Source: Thermoproteota archaeon
GTDB lineage: Archaea; Korarchaeota; Korarchaeia; Korarchaeales; Korarchaeaceae
Length of the DNA stretch: 64,000 nucleotides
Reading direction: 5' to 3'
NCBI GenBank assembly: GCA_027491395.1
Contig: JAOZFI010000043.1
Span: 47,502-111,501, forward strand
The notes under the pieces were generated by a model. That model was not told the origin of the DNA. It searched no databases and saw nothing but the letters and a program-made list of their open reading frames with translations. This document shows, in pieces, positions 25,829 through 34,842 of the stretch (within the stretch, counting starts at the first letter, position 1; every line of letters begins with the position of its first letter). A program made the translations under genes and the position numbers.

Positions 25829-26584
25829 CTAGATGATCAGTCCACCTTTAATACTTAGGTACTCGTCGGTCATCGACCGAGAGAAATCCCTCTTAACTCC
25901 TTCCGACTCCCTCAGGGTATCCACAACCTCCGGCAGGGGAAGCAGGTATCCCAGCAGGGAGATCATCTCGGCCTCCCTCCCCATCACTTTCACGGAGCTG
26001 AGAAGAACATTCACAGAGAAGATGGAGTGGGGAAAGGACACGGGCAGAAAGGCGCACAGATCTTGCAGGTATATATCTTCACCGGAGATACCAACCACCC
26101 TGGAGGATCTGAGGAGAGACTCTTTGACCTCCCCCAAGCTTAAATTTTCTCTCAGCTTCACGGCCAGACGGAATGCCCTGAAGTACGGGCAGCAAAACAG
26201 TTCGTCGCTTATCCCCTCGACGGAGATGTCCTGAAGGGGGAGACCCAAGGATAACCTCTCGAGCAGTACCTCATATGGCCTCACGACCATGCCGGAGCTG
26301 CCGTAAGAGATCCTTACGGAGTATTCCCTAGAGCTATACTCCAAGAAGGCATCGGTCCCCTCTATGAAATCATCTAGGAATCCAGAAACCTTTACCCCCA
26401 TCTCTTTGAAAGGCTCTAGGCTGGACTCACTGCAGTAGATATCCAATCTCTTGGAAATCGGTCTGGAGAATGGAGTTATATCGTGATTGTAGGCTCCGAT
26501 TACCTTGATGTCCGGCTGCCTCTCTAAACAGTCGGCAATGGGGATAGTATAGGGATCATGGCCCACTATCCCTACTCTCATCAT
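25829..26584 (-). CDS. Degenerate archaeal GAPDH-like protein, probable pseudoenzyme
   Basis: The 251-residue product has no intact enzyme signature but aligns by eye with archaeal type II glyceraldehyde-3-phosphate dehydrogenase at both ends. N-terminally, the IADCLERQPDIKVIG and FKEMGVKVSGFLDDFIEGTD stretches match the Rossmann half. C-terminally, LPEVVDTLRESEGV followed by TDEYLSI matches the final helix. The cofactor motif GxGxxG is replaced by GHDPYT, and the catalytic SCNTT is replaced by FCCPYF. About 90 residues of the middle are lost compared with the roughly 340-residue enzyme. It overlaps pgk by 4 bases, the position a functional gap gene often takes in archaea. Confidence 0.6.
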   Translation of the reverse strand: MMRVGIVGHDPYTIPIADCLERQPDIKVIGAYNHDITPFSRPISKRLDIYCSESSLEPFKEMGVKVSGFLDDFIEGTDAFLEYSSREYSVRISYGSSGMVVRPYEVLLERLSLGLPLQDISVEGISDELFCCPYFRAFRLAVKLRENLSLGEVKESLLRSSRVVGISGEDIYLQDLCAFLPVSFPHSIFSVNVLLSSVKVMGREAEMISLLGYLLPLPEVVDTLRESEGVKRDFSRSMTDEYLSIKGGLII

Positions 26585-27798
26585 CTCCTACTACTCTCCC
26601 TGAGAGCGTCTACGGCTGGCAGGGGGAGGCCAGCTAGCCCGTAGAGCACGGCCCCGCCAGCCGTGTAAACCCTGCTACCCTTTATCCCGGCCATGTTGGC
26701 TGCAGTGCTAAGGTGCCCGCCGCAAAGTACGGACTCCTTTGCATACTTTTCCATGGCCTTAACTATCTCCAGAGTACCTCTCCGGGATTCTGGCCTCTCG
26801 AAGATGCCCATTGGACCGTTAGCCACGGCCAAATCGGCTCCCTTTAATCTCTCCTTATATATCTCTATAGTACCCGAGCCTATGTCTGTTATCTTGCCTT
26901 CCTCCGGTACGGCGTAAACTGGCACATTTTCCAAGCTACCGTCCCTCATCTTCACGACGAAGTCGACGGGGTAGAATACCCTACCCTCCCCCAGCTTCAG
27001 TATTTCTCTAGCGGCGGGCAGAAGGAGGTCCAAGTCCCTTATCTTCTTGAGATCCCCATTGAGCTTGTGACCCGCTGCATGGGCGATTATGATGCCAAGA
27101 AGCCCGCCAGTCAGGACCTCTGCCGCCTTCCCGTTCCTGATGGCGTGAACCATGACTTTCAACTTGTCACTAACCTTGGCACCTCCAAGTATGAATATCC
27201 TCCTCCCCTTGATCGCGTCGATCTCGGCCATCTCAGCTATCATCTTCTGCATGTTCCTCCCGGCCGCAGCTGGCATTAAATAAGGGAATGCGACCAGAGA
27301 TGGTTGACTCCTGTGCGCAGCCTGGAAGGCATCGTTGATGTATATATCGAAGAGAGGCGCCAGTCTCTGGACGAAGTGTGTCTTGATGAGATCCCGAGGG
27401 TCTCCCTCTATATTCTCCTCCGCCATGAACCTCAGGTTCTCCAGCAGGAGGACCTCACCTTGCCCTAGCTTCTTTATCTGCTCCCTTATCTCCTTGGATA
27501 TGACGCCATCTACGTATCTGACCTCCAGATCCACCTCCTTACTGAGCTCTCGTGCGTGGGGTTCCGTGCTTATGAAATCGCTGCTTCCGGGTCTTCCTTG
27601 ATGGGTGCCAATGACCACGGAGGACCCCCTCTCTATGAGTTCCTTGAGGGTCTTAGCTGCCTGCTTTATCTTCTCGTTGTTCATTATTTCTCCATTCTCC
27701 CCGATGGGGACATTCATATCAGCCCTTAGGAAGACCTTCTTGCCATCCAGAGAGAGATCATCAAGCGTCAAGACCTTCCTCGATCTCAAGGACGCCAC
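26581..27798 (-). CDS. pgk: Phosphoglycerate kinase
   Basis: This 405-residue enzyme interconverts 1,3-bisphosphoglycerate and 3-phosphoglycerate. Family motifs are VFLRADMNVP near residue 22, the GTHQGRPG substrate loop, LGGAKVSDK and the C-terminal nucleotide region ending in TAGGAVLYGLAG. The GTG start is preceded by GGGAG and an AT-rich TATA-like region (about 27835-27848). The gene is followed by the GAPDH-like gene with an ATGA overlap. Confidence 0.95.
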   Translation of the reverse strand: MASLRSRKVLTLDDLSLDGKKVFLRADMNVPIGENGEIMNNEKIKQAAKTLKELIERGSSVVIGTHQGRPGSSDFISTEPHARELSKEVDLEVRYVDGVISKEIREQIKKLGQGEVLLLENLRFMAEENIEGDPRDLIKTHFVQRLAPLFDIYINDAFQAAHRSQPSLVAFPYLMPAAAGRNMQKMIAEMAEIDAIKGRRIFILGGAKVSDKLKVMVHAIRNGKAAEVLTGGLLGIIIAHAAGHKLNGDLKKIRDLDLLLPAAREILKLGEGRVFYPVDFVVKMRDGSLENVPVYAVPEEGKITDIGSGTIEIYKERLKGADLAVANGPMGIFERPESRRGTLEIVKAMEKYAKESVLCGGHLSTAANMAGIKGSRVYTAGGAVLYGLAGLPLPAVDALRESSRR

Positions 27799-27897
27799 CT
27801 CGCGGTTCTCCCTATTATGGAACCCGACCAGCGAAAAATTAAAAATTCATATAGTTTAGACCATACGCGCGTCATATTCAGTTAAAAGTATTGATAG

Positions 27898-28713
27898 TCA
27901 CTCGTTGAAGAACTCGTCCAAGGCTTCTCCGCAGGGACAAGATCTCTCGATTGGTATCTTCCCTACTGTCCTCCTGAGGATCTCTGAGAGATCGTTTATC
28001 CTCTTGGAAAACGTCTCTAGGACTTCCTCATGTGTGAGTTTCACCCTGCCGCCTACGCCTGCCGCGTAGTTAGTTACCACGGAAATGCTAGCGTAGCACA
28101 TGGCAAGCTCTCTAGCGAGCGCAGCCTCGGGACACCCGGTCATCCCAACTATGTCACCGCCCAAGATCCTCATGGCTCTTATCTCAGCTGGTGTCTCAAA
28201 CCGGTTTCCCTCTGCGCACACGTAAACACCCTTATCTACAGTCTCCAAACCCAGCTCCTGAGCCGCCTCCTTTAAGGCTCCCCTTATCTCCGGGCAATAG
28301 GTATGGGGTGTCATGGATACGTGTACCACTCCCCCCACTTCCCTTCCCCTGACCTTGAGAATTGTTTTTCCATCATAGAACGTTACCTCCCTACATTTAG
28401 TTAAATCTATGAAATCATCGGGGATCACGAAGGTACCGGGAGCCAGCTCTGGGTCGATCGCCCCCACAGCGTTAGTGGCCATGATCCTCTCAACCTCTAA
28501 CAGGTTCAGAGCGTATAGATTAGCCCTGTAATTAACTTTGAAGGGAGGGATCTCGTGCTTCTCACCGTGTCTGGGTATGAATGCTATCTCCTCTCCCCCG
28601 AACTCCCCTAGGAAGACCGTCACATCACCGAAAGGGGTGCCCAGTATTCTTCTAACAGGACTTTCCAGCAACCTGTAAATACCACTGCCTCCTATTATCC
28701 CTACTCTTACCAT
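27898..28713 (-). CDS. mtnP: S-methyl-5'-thioadenosine phosphorylase
   Basis: A 271-residue phosphorylase of the PNP/MTAP family. It cleaves methylthioadenosine from polyamine synthesis to adenine and methylthioribose 1-phosphate. GIIGGSGIYRL at the N-terminus, IPRHGEKHEIPP and MTGCPEAALARE are diagnostic. A C-terminal CPC motif (near residue 260) resembles the CXC disulfide motif of hyperthermophilic MTAP II enzymes. It stands alone, divergent from the thermosome gene. Confidence 0.93.
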   Translation of the reverse strand: MVRVGIIGGSGIYRLLESPVRRILGTPFGDVTVFLGEFGGEEIAFIPRHGEKHEIPPFKVNYRANLYALNLLEVERIMATNAVGAIDPELAPGTFVIPDDFIDLTKCREVTFYDGKTILKVRGREVGGVVHVSMTPHTYCPEIRGALKEAAQELGLETVDKGVYVCAEGNRFETPAEIRAMRILGGDIVGMTGCPEAALARELAMCYASISVVTNYAAGVGGRVKLTHEEVLETFSKRINDLSEILRRTVGKIPIERSCPCGEALDEFFNE

Positions 28714-28758
28714 ATTGGGCCCTCTCTTAACTCCTTTGTTTTCTACAGGATGTGGTAA

Positions 28759-28766
28759 TTTTTATA
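28759..28766 (+). promoter_or_regulatory. TATA box and leader of the thermosome gene
   Basis: TTTTTATA lies 73 bases before the ATG at 28839 and predicts a leader of about 50 bases. The leader ends in AGGAGGTGAT (28824-28833), a near-perfect complement of the 16S 3' end, which is expected for a very highly expressed chaperonin. Confidence 0.55.
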
Positions 28767-28838
28767 ACTCATGGTCGTCTATGACTCATGCCTGTATTTG
28801 GCAAGTGTAAAGTCGCATAGCACAGGAGGTGATTGTTG

Positions 28839-30500
28839 ATGGCCCTAGCGACCATTGGAGGAAGACCCGTTCTGATACTGAAGGAGGGAACCACTAGGAC
28901 CCGGGGTGAGGAGGCTAGGAGGATAAACATAATGGCTGCCCGCGCCATAGCGGATGCCGTGAAGACCACTCTCGGACCTAAGGGAATGGATAAGATGATA
29001 GTCGACTCCCTAGGAGATATAACCATAAGCAACGACGGAGCCACCATCCTTCAGGAGATGGAGGTGGCTCATCCCGCCGCGAAGCTCATGGTCAATCTAG
29101 CCAAGGCTCAGGATAAGGAGGTAGGAGATGGCACCACCACCAGCGTTGTGCTGGCTGGGGAGCTCCTCACCGAGGCCGAGAACCTCCTCCAAAAGGACAT
29201 ACACCCGACCATCATAATAGATGGATATGAGAAGGCCCTCAAGTTCGTGGAGCAGGAGCTGGAGAAGCTGGCCATAGAGGTCAATCCCGACGATGAGGAG
29301 TGGCTGAAGAAGGTCGCCGAGACTGCGATGAGCAGCAAGCTCATAAGTGCTGAGAAGAAGAGGCTGGCAGAGATCGCCGTGAAGGCCGTCAAGGCCGTCG
29401 AGGAGAGGAAGGGAGACAAGAGGTACGTGGATATAGATAATGTGAAGATAGTCAAGAAGAAGGGAGGAAGCCTCTCAGACGCCGAGTTCATAAGGGGCGT
29501 CGTTCTCGACAAGGAGGTAGTCCACAGGGACATGCCCAAGAGGGTGAAGGACGCTAAGATAGCTATACTCAACCTCTCTCTAGAGATAAAGAAGCCCGAA
29601 ATAGACTTGGAGATCCAGATATCCTCGCCCCAAGAGCTCAGGGAGTTCATAGAGCAGGAGACTAGGATACTCAAGGAGAAGGTGGAGAAGATAGCCGCCA
29701 CCGGAGCGAACGTTGTGTTCTGCCAGAAGGGGATAGACGAGGTGGCCCAGCACTTCCTAGCGAAGCACGGCATAATGGCCGTGAGGAGGGTCAGCGAGAA
29801 GGACATGCAGAGGATAGAGAAGGCTACCGGTGGGAAGATAGTGAACAACTTGGACGACCTCACCGAGGCAGAACTGGGTCACGCTGGCTTGGTCGAAGAG
29901 AGGAAGATAGGAGATGACAGGATGATCTTCATACAGGAGTGCGAGAACCCCAAGGCCGTGACCATACTCCTCAGGGCTGGCGCTGACACCATACTGGATG
30001 AAGCCGAGAGGGGACTGAAGGATGCCCTTTACGTGGTGAGGAATGTCGTGGAGGACGGCAAGGTGTTCTATGGAGGCGGCTCCATACAGGCCGAGCTGGC
30101 CCTTAGGCTGAGGGACTATGCCCACACCGAGAAGAGCAAGGAGCAACTGGCCATGGAGGCCTTCGCCAACGCACTAGAGAGTATACCTAGGATACTAGCC
30201 GAGAACTCCGGGATGGACGCCGTGGATGCCTTGGTGGAGATAAGGAACGCCCACAAGTCCGGGAACATATTCGTCGGTATAGATGCGGTGAACAGCAAGA
30301 TAGCGGACATGAAGGAGCTGGGCGTGGTCGACACCTACAGAGGGGTCAAGAACGCCGTAGCTGCTGCCACCGAGACTGCTATACTGATAATTAAGACCGA
30401 TGACATAATAGCGGCGAAGCCCTACGAGGAGAAGGGCAAGGGCAAGGGCGAGGAAGGAGAAGAGGAAGGAGGCAGTGAGTTTAAATCTGAGTTCGACTGA
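28839..30500 (+). CDS. thsA: Thermosome (group II chaperonin) subunit
   Basis: This 553-residue subunit of the double-ring ATP-driven protein-folding chamber is intact. GPKGMDKMIVD near residue 46, the NDGATIL segment, GDGTTSVV and the GGGSIQAELA motif near residue 410 are typical. The C-terminal tail is Glu/Gly-rich. The ATG at 28839 is chosen because AGGAGGTGAT is 5 bases upstream. A TTG two codons earlier would be too close. The three-gene membrane cluster follows after 9 bases. Confidence 0.97.
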   Translation: MALATIGGRPVLILKEGTTRTRGEEARRINIMAARAIADAVKTTLGPKGMDKMIVDSLGDITISNDGATILQEMEVAHPAAKLMVNLAKAQDKEVGDGTTTSVVLAGELLTEAENLLQKDIHPTIIIDGYEKALKFVEQELEKLAIEVNPDDEEWLKKVAETAMSSKLISAEKKRLAEIAVKAVKAVEERKGDKRYVDIDNVKIVKKKGGSLSDAEFIRGVVLDKEVVHRDMPKRVKDAKIAILNLSLEIKKPEIDLEIQISSPQELREFIEQETRILKEKVEKIAATGANVVFCQKGIDEVAQHFLAKHGIMAVRRVSEKDMQRIEKATGGKIVNNLDDLTEAELGHAGLVEERKIGDDRMIFIQECENPKAVTILLRAGADTILDEAERGLKDALYVVRNVVEDGKVFYGGGSIQAELALRLRDYAHTEKSKEQLAMEAFANALESIPRILAENSGMDAVDALVEIRNAHKSGNIFVGIDAVNSKIADMKELGVVDTYRGVKNAVAAATETAILIIKTDDIIAAKPYEEKGKGKGEEGEEEGGSEFKSEFD

Positions 30501-30509
30501 AAACGCGGG

Positions 30510-31394
30510 ATGAAGCTAGTAGACCGGAAAAGTGGAAAGATCCTAGGCATAAACGCCTTCGATCTTTTTTTAATCTTGATAATTATTGCATTCGCTGGCT
30601 ATTATGCCTACGAGAACCTGCTTCCCCCACCCCAAGAGGTCAACGCCTACTCTGGCCTTAATATCAGGAATGCGGCCCTAGAATTCACCAGACTCTCCAC
30701 CATGGGTTACATAGTCGAGGCGAGGATAGACGGGGTGTGGACCGCTAATAGGACGGAGTTCCACGATGATGTTCTCATAACTTGGTCTTACGAGACGAGA
30801 CTCTTCGGATGGTACAAAGGAAGGAGGATAACTATCGGAGGTCCTAACGCCTACGTGGAGGACATAGCCGCCTCGAAGATAACCTTCAAGACGACTGCTC
30901 CCTCGGTCATCAGGATATACACCTACCCGATAAAGGCAGACAGCCTCAGCGAGATAGCGGACAAGTTGGAGGAAATAAGCGGAAAGGTAGCGGGGGAGTA
31001 TGGCGTCAGGGATATAAAAGCTAGGTCCTCGCTGGTCATTGACGTTCCCGGGCTCCAGCCAAACGCATACCTCTACACTCAGCTGAAGTGGAAGATCTAC
31101 GAGAGGATCCCTTGGGGCTTCATCTACGTTTACTTGGGAGATTCCTTCATAACCATGAAGTTCGACTACACGCAGAAGGTGTCCCTCACATCCGATGATC
31201 TAAGGGAGATCGATTCCATACTCAGGGAGCTGGGAGTGAACTACACCAACGCAATGTTGGATGCCGCCTACGTATACATCGGTACGGAGGAACCTCTCAC
31301 AGGGATCTCGGTATACGCCAACCTGTTAGATAACGCGAGACCCCTATCTGATGCCATAGATGTGACTAGGCTGACGTTCATCCCCAAGCCATAG
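30510..31394 (+). CDS. Single-pass membrane protein with large outer domain (DUF4330-like N-terminus)
   Basis: The 294-residue protein begins KLVDRKSGKILGINAFDLF followed by one hydrophobic helix (about 20-38). This pattern recalls DUF4330 proteins. The remaining 250 residues are alpha/beta and lie probably outside the cell. I cannot name a function. It starts 9 bases after the thermosome gene and is followed by two O-antigen-polymerase-like genes, so it may act in surface glycan assembly. Confidence 0.65.
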   Translation: MKLVDRKSGKILGINAFDLFLILIIIAFAGYYAYENLLPPPQEVNAYSGLNIRNAALEFTRLSTMGYIVEARIDGVWTANRTEFHDDVLITWSYETRLFGWYKGRRITIGGPNAYVEDIAASKITFKTTAPSVIRIYTYPIKADSLSEIADKLEEISGKVAGEYGVRDIKARSSLVIDVPGLQPNAYLYTQLKWKIYERIPWGFIYVYLGDSFITMKFDYTQKVSLTSDDLREIDSILRELGVNYTNAMLDAAYVYIGTEEPLTGISVYANLLDNARPLSDAIDVTRLTFIPKP

Positions 31395-31404
31395 GGGGGT
31401 CGTT

Positions 31405-32706
31405 TTGCTAGTTTCCTTCCTATTGAGATCGTTCAATACCTCCATCTTGGGGAGGATGTGGCGGAGGCTCGGCATACCCGAACTGGTCAGAACCAGTCTA
31501 ACCTACAAGCTCCTCGTCGCCTCATATGAAATCCTCTCGTCAGCAGCTCGGTCCTCCATCTTCCTGAGAGCCCTCGAGAGGATCTGCAACTTCATTAACT
31601 CAATCATCTCAGGGATAAGCATGCTACCGCGTTGGAGGATGGATCTCCCGGTGGAGAGGTTAGTAGGGATACTGCTCTCTCCGTGGATGCTCCCTATGGG
31701 TCTTCTCATGTTCTTCTGGTCGTCGATGGTCCGGGTCTCAACCCCAACCATGATCCTAATTTATTTCACCGCACTCGTGATGGCCTCGGGGATATTCCTA
31801 GCCTATAAGGAGGAAGACCTTCGCGTTATCGATAACAGGGGGAAAGTTGTCCTCCTAGGTGCCGCCATGTTCCTGCTAGGTTATATAGCTTTCATAATAC
31901 AGATATCTAGGGTGGGAGGCCTCCCTCTCTTGAACGATGAACTCAGGAGGGGTTTGTCTCCTCTCCTCAACTACTTGGCTTGGACCACCGTTCCCGGCAC
32001 TGCATTTCTCCTTTCCTCGTTGGATTTGAGGAAATGCGAGGCCTACTCATTGACCCTGATGGGGTTTATTCCCTCGTTTTTCTTGGCCTTCAGGACTGAG
32101 ATGATAGCTTATATATTGATGGCCCTCGTCGTCCTTTATCACAGGAAGGTGGTCGACTACAAACAAGTTTTCCTAGGACTACTGGTGGCTGCCGCTTTTT
32201 TCCTTGGAGTAGGTGCGATCAGATCGCTGACCACGGGTCTGGCCCAGAACCCACTTCTCTCGGTTCTCTACAGGCCGACCATCACGATAGCGGCCCTCGA
32301 CACGATAGTCAGGCTCTACGCCCTAAGACCGGTTACCGGTGGGTGGGTGCATCTAGCAGCTCTATCCTCATTAGGACTAATCAGGGGTACGCGTTACGGC
32401 CCTAGAACCCTGATAAGCATCTATGTAGGAGGCAGGAGAACCGTGTCCACCACGGCGACCTTGATAGGCGGGCCTCTCTTGGACTGGGGGATATTAGGAG
32501 CGGTAGCAGCTTCCCTCATTTTCTCTTACCTACTGGCCCTAGCTTACAGGTTCTCCAAGAAAGCGGACTACCTGCTCGGCCCCTATTCTGTGCTGTTCGC
32601 CTACTTGGTCGTCGGGATAGAGACGGGGATACTGGATATCAACGTATACCTCTACCTCCTTATTGCCGTGATGGTTCTTCTCACCTCCCTGAGGCCGGAG
32701 AAATGA
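31405..32706 (+). CDS. O-antigen-polymerase-like membrane protein, copy 1
   Basis: The 433-residue protein has about 11 membrane helices after a basic, amphipathic N-terminal 90 residues. Its pattern, with FRTEMIAYIL near residue 230, the GAIRSL stretch and a large outer loop before a final block of helices, matches archaeal proteins of the putative O-antigen/oligosaccharide repeat-unit polymerase family (Pfam O_anti_polymase). The start is a TTG after GGGGGG. The last four bases overlap the next, related gene. Confidence 0.65.
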   Translation: MLVSFLLRSFNTSILGRMWRRLGIPELVRTSLTYKLLVASYEILSSAARSSIFLRALERICNFINSIISGISMLPRWRMDLPVERLVGILLSPWMLPMGLLMFFWSSMVRVSTPTMILIYFTALVMASGIFLAYKEEDLRVIDNRGKVVLLGAAMFLLGYIAFIIQISRVGGLPLLNDELRRGLSPLLNYLAWTTVPGTAFLLSSLDLRKCEAYSLTLMGFIPSFFLAFRTEMIAYILMALVVLYHRKVVDYKQVFLGLLVAAAFFLGVGAIRSLTTGLAQNPLLSVLYRPTITIAALDTIVRLYALRPVTGGWVHLAALSSLGLIRGTRYGPRTLISIYVGGRRTVSTTATLIGGPLLDWGILGAVAASLIFSYLLALAYRFSKKADYLLGPYSVLFAYLVVGIETGILDINVYLYLLIAVMVLLTSLRPEK

Positions 32707-33878
32707 GGTCGCTCAGAGAAGTGATATACCCCGTCTCAGTGCACCCCACGATAGGCATACTTATGATCCTAGTGGCGATCCTCCTACTGGGCTCCCGAAG
32801 TTACGGGCTGGATTACGGGTGGGTGACGGTATCTGGGTTGGGCATTCTAGCCTTCCAATTAGGTACACTCACTGCCTCCACGGTCAGCGGCAGAAAATTA
32901 CACGGGATATCACTCATCATCGGTGAAGTCTTGGTGATCATCCTGTTGGGGGTCTCCTTCAGGGAGATAACCCCTCTCCACCACCTAATAGCCTTGATAT
33001 GGGTGGCCACGATCAACTTGGCTGCCTATATCATTGCACACAGCAAGGGCGAGACACCCATCTTCCAGCTACTGGTTTACGCCTCCGGAACCTTCTTCGT
33101 CGTGCACTCATTCCTCCAATACGGGGACTGGGAGATCATTAGGGAGCTACCTCTCACTCCCGTAGAGGGAGCCTTCGGGATGTTCCTGATCTTCATTTCC
33201 TACCCAAGCCTGTTGTGGAGGTTGATAGAAGGCGGACGCAGGCTCCTTCCTTGGGCCTTCCTGTCCCTGACCTCCGGCTTGATGGTGCTCCATGGATTCA
33301 GGGCGGATGTATTCCTGGTGATCCTGTCCACCTCCCTGCTTCTGGTCAGGAGGAAGGATCCCAAGGGCTTTGCACTCATGGTTATCCTCCTAGGATTGTT
33401 CGTCGCCGTCGGGGAGGTGAGATCGTACGTTCACGTGCCAACCTATGAGAGGGTTGCTTTCAGGCTTGCAACTACCTACTATTACTCTAAAGAGTTGTGT
33501 AGCTACTTCCTGACACCACTACCTGCATACGGGCCCTTCTGGCTCTCATCCATACCCCTGCATCCATCGCAATCCTTGGGTAGGGGGATCTTCGGCAAGG
33601 CCTACGGGATCACGCCCACCATGTTCATCGGCCTGCTTGTGGATCTGGGCCTAATAGGCATGACGGTCTTCTCCGTGCTGATGGGGTTTCTCTCGGGATA
33701 CAGCTACCGCCTATCAATGGAAGGAGGAAACGACTTATTCTCGTACAACATAATATGGCCTATACTCATCACGAGGGCTGAGATAGGCTTCAGCCAGCTG
33801 GATATAGCCCTCATAGCTGGCTCGGTGGTGTTCGCCTCCTTAGCCAATCTTATTAATGGGAGTGATCAAGCTAGCTAG
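32703..33878 (+). CDS. O-antigen-polymerase-like membrane protein, copy 2
   Basis: A 391-residue polytopic protein with about 10 helices. It looks like a divergent tandem paralogue of the preceding gene. The equivalent landmarks are FRADVFLVIL followed by RRKDP, then GEVRSY, then a loop and a GLLVDLGLIG helix like GPLLDWGILG in copy 1. It lacks the N-terminal cytoplasmic extension. Its ATG overlaps the preceding stop (ATGA). The neighbour downstream is the unrelated ribosomal gene rps8e. Confidence 0.65.
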   Translation: MRSLREVIYPVSVHPTIGILMILVAILLLGSRSYGLDYGWVTVSGLGILAFQLGTLTASTVSGRKLHGISLIIGEVLVIILLGVSFREITPLHHLIALIWVATINLAAYIIAHSKGETPIFQLLVYASGTFFVVHSFLQYGDWEIIRELPLTPVEGAFGMFLIFISYPSLLWRLIEGGRRLLPWAFLSLTSGLMVLHGFRADVFLVILSTSLLLVRRKDPKGFALMVILLGLFVAVGEVRSYVHVPTYERVAFRLATTYYYSKELCSYFLTPLPAYGPFWLSSIPLHPSQSLGRGIFGKAYGITPTMFIGLLVDLGLIGMTVFSVLMGFLSGYSYRLSMEGGNDLFSYNIIWPILITRAEIGFSQLDIALIAGSVVFASLANLINGSDQAS

Positions 33879-33891
33879 GTGAAGTGGGAAC

Positions 33892-34296
33892 ATGCCGTAC
33901 TACTACCACGGTCCAGTAATGCCCGGAGGTAGGAAGCCTACCGGTGGTAAGGTAAGGAAGAGTAGAGGGAAGAGGAGAAGAGAGGCCGGTAGACCGCCAG
34001 CGTTCACGGTAGTGGGAGCTAGGAAGCTCAAGCCCATCAGGATAATGGGCGGTGGAAGGAAGCTCAGGCTGGTATCCGATCACGAGGTCAACGTGGCGCT
34101 TGGCGATGGAACCACAAAGAAGGTGAAGATACTAGATGTGATGGAGAACCCGGCCAGCAAGGTGCTGACTAGGAGGAAGATAATAACGAGGGGAGCGCTG
34201 GTCAAGACCGAGCTGGGCTTGGTGAGGATAACATCTAAGCCTGGCCAGCACGGGATCCTGAACGGGGTTCTACTGAGGGAAGAGGTTGCCTCGTAA
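33892..34296 (+). CDS. rps8e: 30S ribosomal protein eS8
   Basis: A 134-residue eS8. GRKPTGGKVRKSRGKRRREAG, the GGGRKLRLVS loop and the C-terminal G-x-LNGVLL are typical. The ATG at 33892 has a GGTGAAGTGGGAA purine region upstream. Its end overlaps the srp19 start by 11 bases. Confidence 0.93.
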   Translation: MPYYYHGPVMPGGRKPTGGKVRKSRGKRRREAGRPPAFTVVGARKLKPIRIMGGGRKLRLVSDHEVNVALGDGTTKKVKILDVMENPASKVLTRRKIITRGALVKTELGLVRITSKPGQHGILNGVLLREEVAS

Positions 34297-34567
34297 GGGT
34301 CCCAAGGTAATATATCCCTCCTATTTCGATTCTAGGTTGAGCAGGTCCGAGGGCAGGAGGGTACCTCGCTCCCTTGCTGTGAGGAAGCCGACCCTCCAAG
34401 ATTTGGTGAGCGCCCTGAAACACCTCTCCTTGGAGTACGAGGTGGAGGAGAAGCACAGGCCCTCGAGATGGTACAGGTTCGAGGGGAGGGTGAAGGTGGT
34501 CTACCAAGGAAGCAAGGAGGAACTCCTTAAGAAAGTGGCCGAGACAATCAGGAGGTCTAGGAAGTGA
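34286..34567 (+). CDS. srp19: Signal recognition particle 19-kDa protein SRP19
   Basis: The 93-residue protein binds helices 6 and 8 of 7S RNA and permits SRP54 assembly. VIYPSYFDSRLSRSEGRRVP and the RWYRFEGRVKV segment fit the family. The start is a TTG inside the end of rps8e. The next gene, gar1, overlaps it by 4 bases (GTGA). Confidence 0.92.
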   Translation: MPRKGPKVIYPSYFDSRLSRSEGRRVPRSLAVRKPTLQDLVSALKHLSLEYEVEEKHRPSRWYRFEGRVKVVYQGSKEELLKKVAETIRRSRK

Positions 34568-34842
34568 GGGTGCTGGGAGAGGTCGTGAAACTGACTAGAT
34601 CTAGGAACTTCCTAGTGAAGATGAAGCCCCCGGTCAAGGAAGACCTTAAGGACAAGAGGGTCGTCTCCGAGGATCTGCTCCTCGTTGGGGTGGTCAGCGA
34701 CGTAATAGGACCGGTTCACGAGCCGTACGCGCTGGTGAAGATCGTGTTACCCCTGGACAAGGCCAAGGAATTCGTGGGTAAGAGGCTGTACTTGGTGGAG
34801 CGTAGGGAGGAGAGCAGGCTCATAATCTACCCAGATACCTGA
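34564..34842 (+). CDS. gar1: H/ACA RNP protein Gar1
   Basis: The 92-residue protein is a small beta barrel of the archaeal H/ACA ribonucleoprotein that guides pseudouridylation with Cbf5, Nop10 and L7Ae. VGVVSDVIGPVHEPYALVKI is the family core. It lacks glycine-arginine tails, as usual in archaea. The GTG start overlaps the srp19 stop. Its end overlaps the convergent THEP1 gene by 23 bases. Confidence 0.9.
   Translation: MRVLGEVVKLTRSRNFLVKMKPPVKEDLKDKRVVSEDLLLVGVVSDVIGPVHEPYALVKIVLPLDKAKEFVGKRLYLVERREESRLIIYPDT

Noticed and set aside
29108..29863. A 251-codon open frame antisense to the thermosome
   Set aside because: It is a Ser/Phe-rich shadow of the highly biased thermosome coding sequence, without a promoter or ribosome-binding site.
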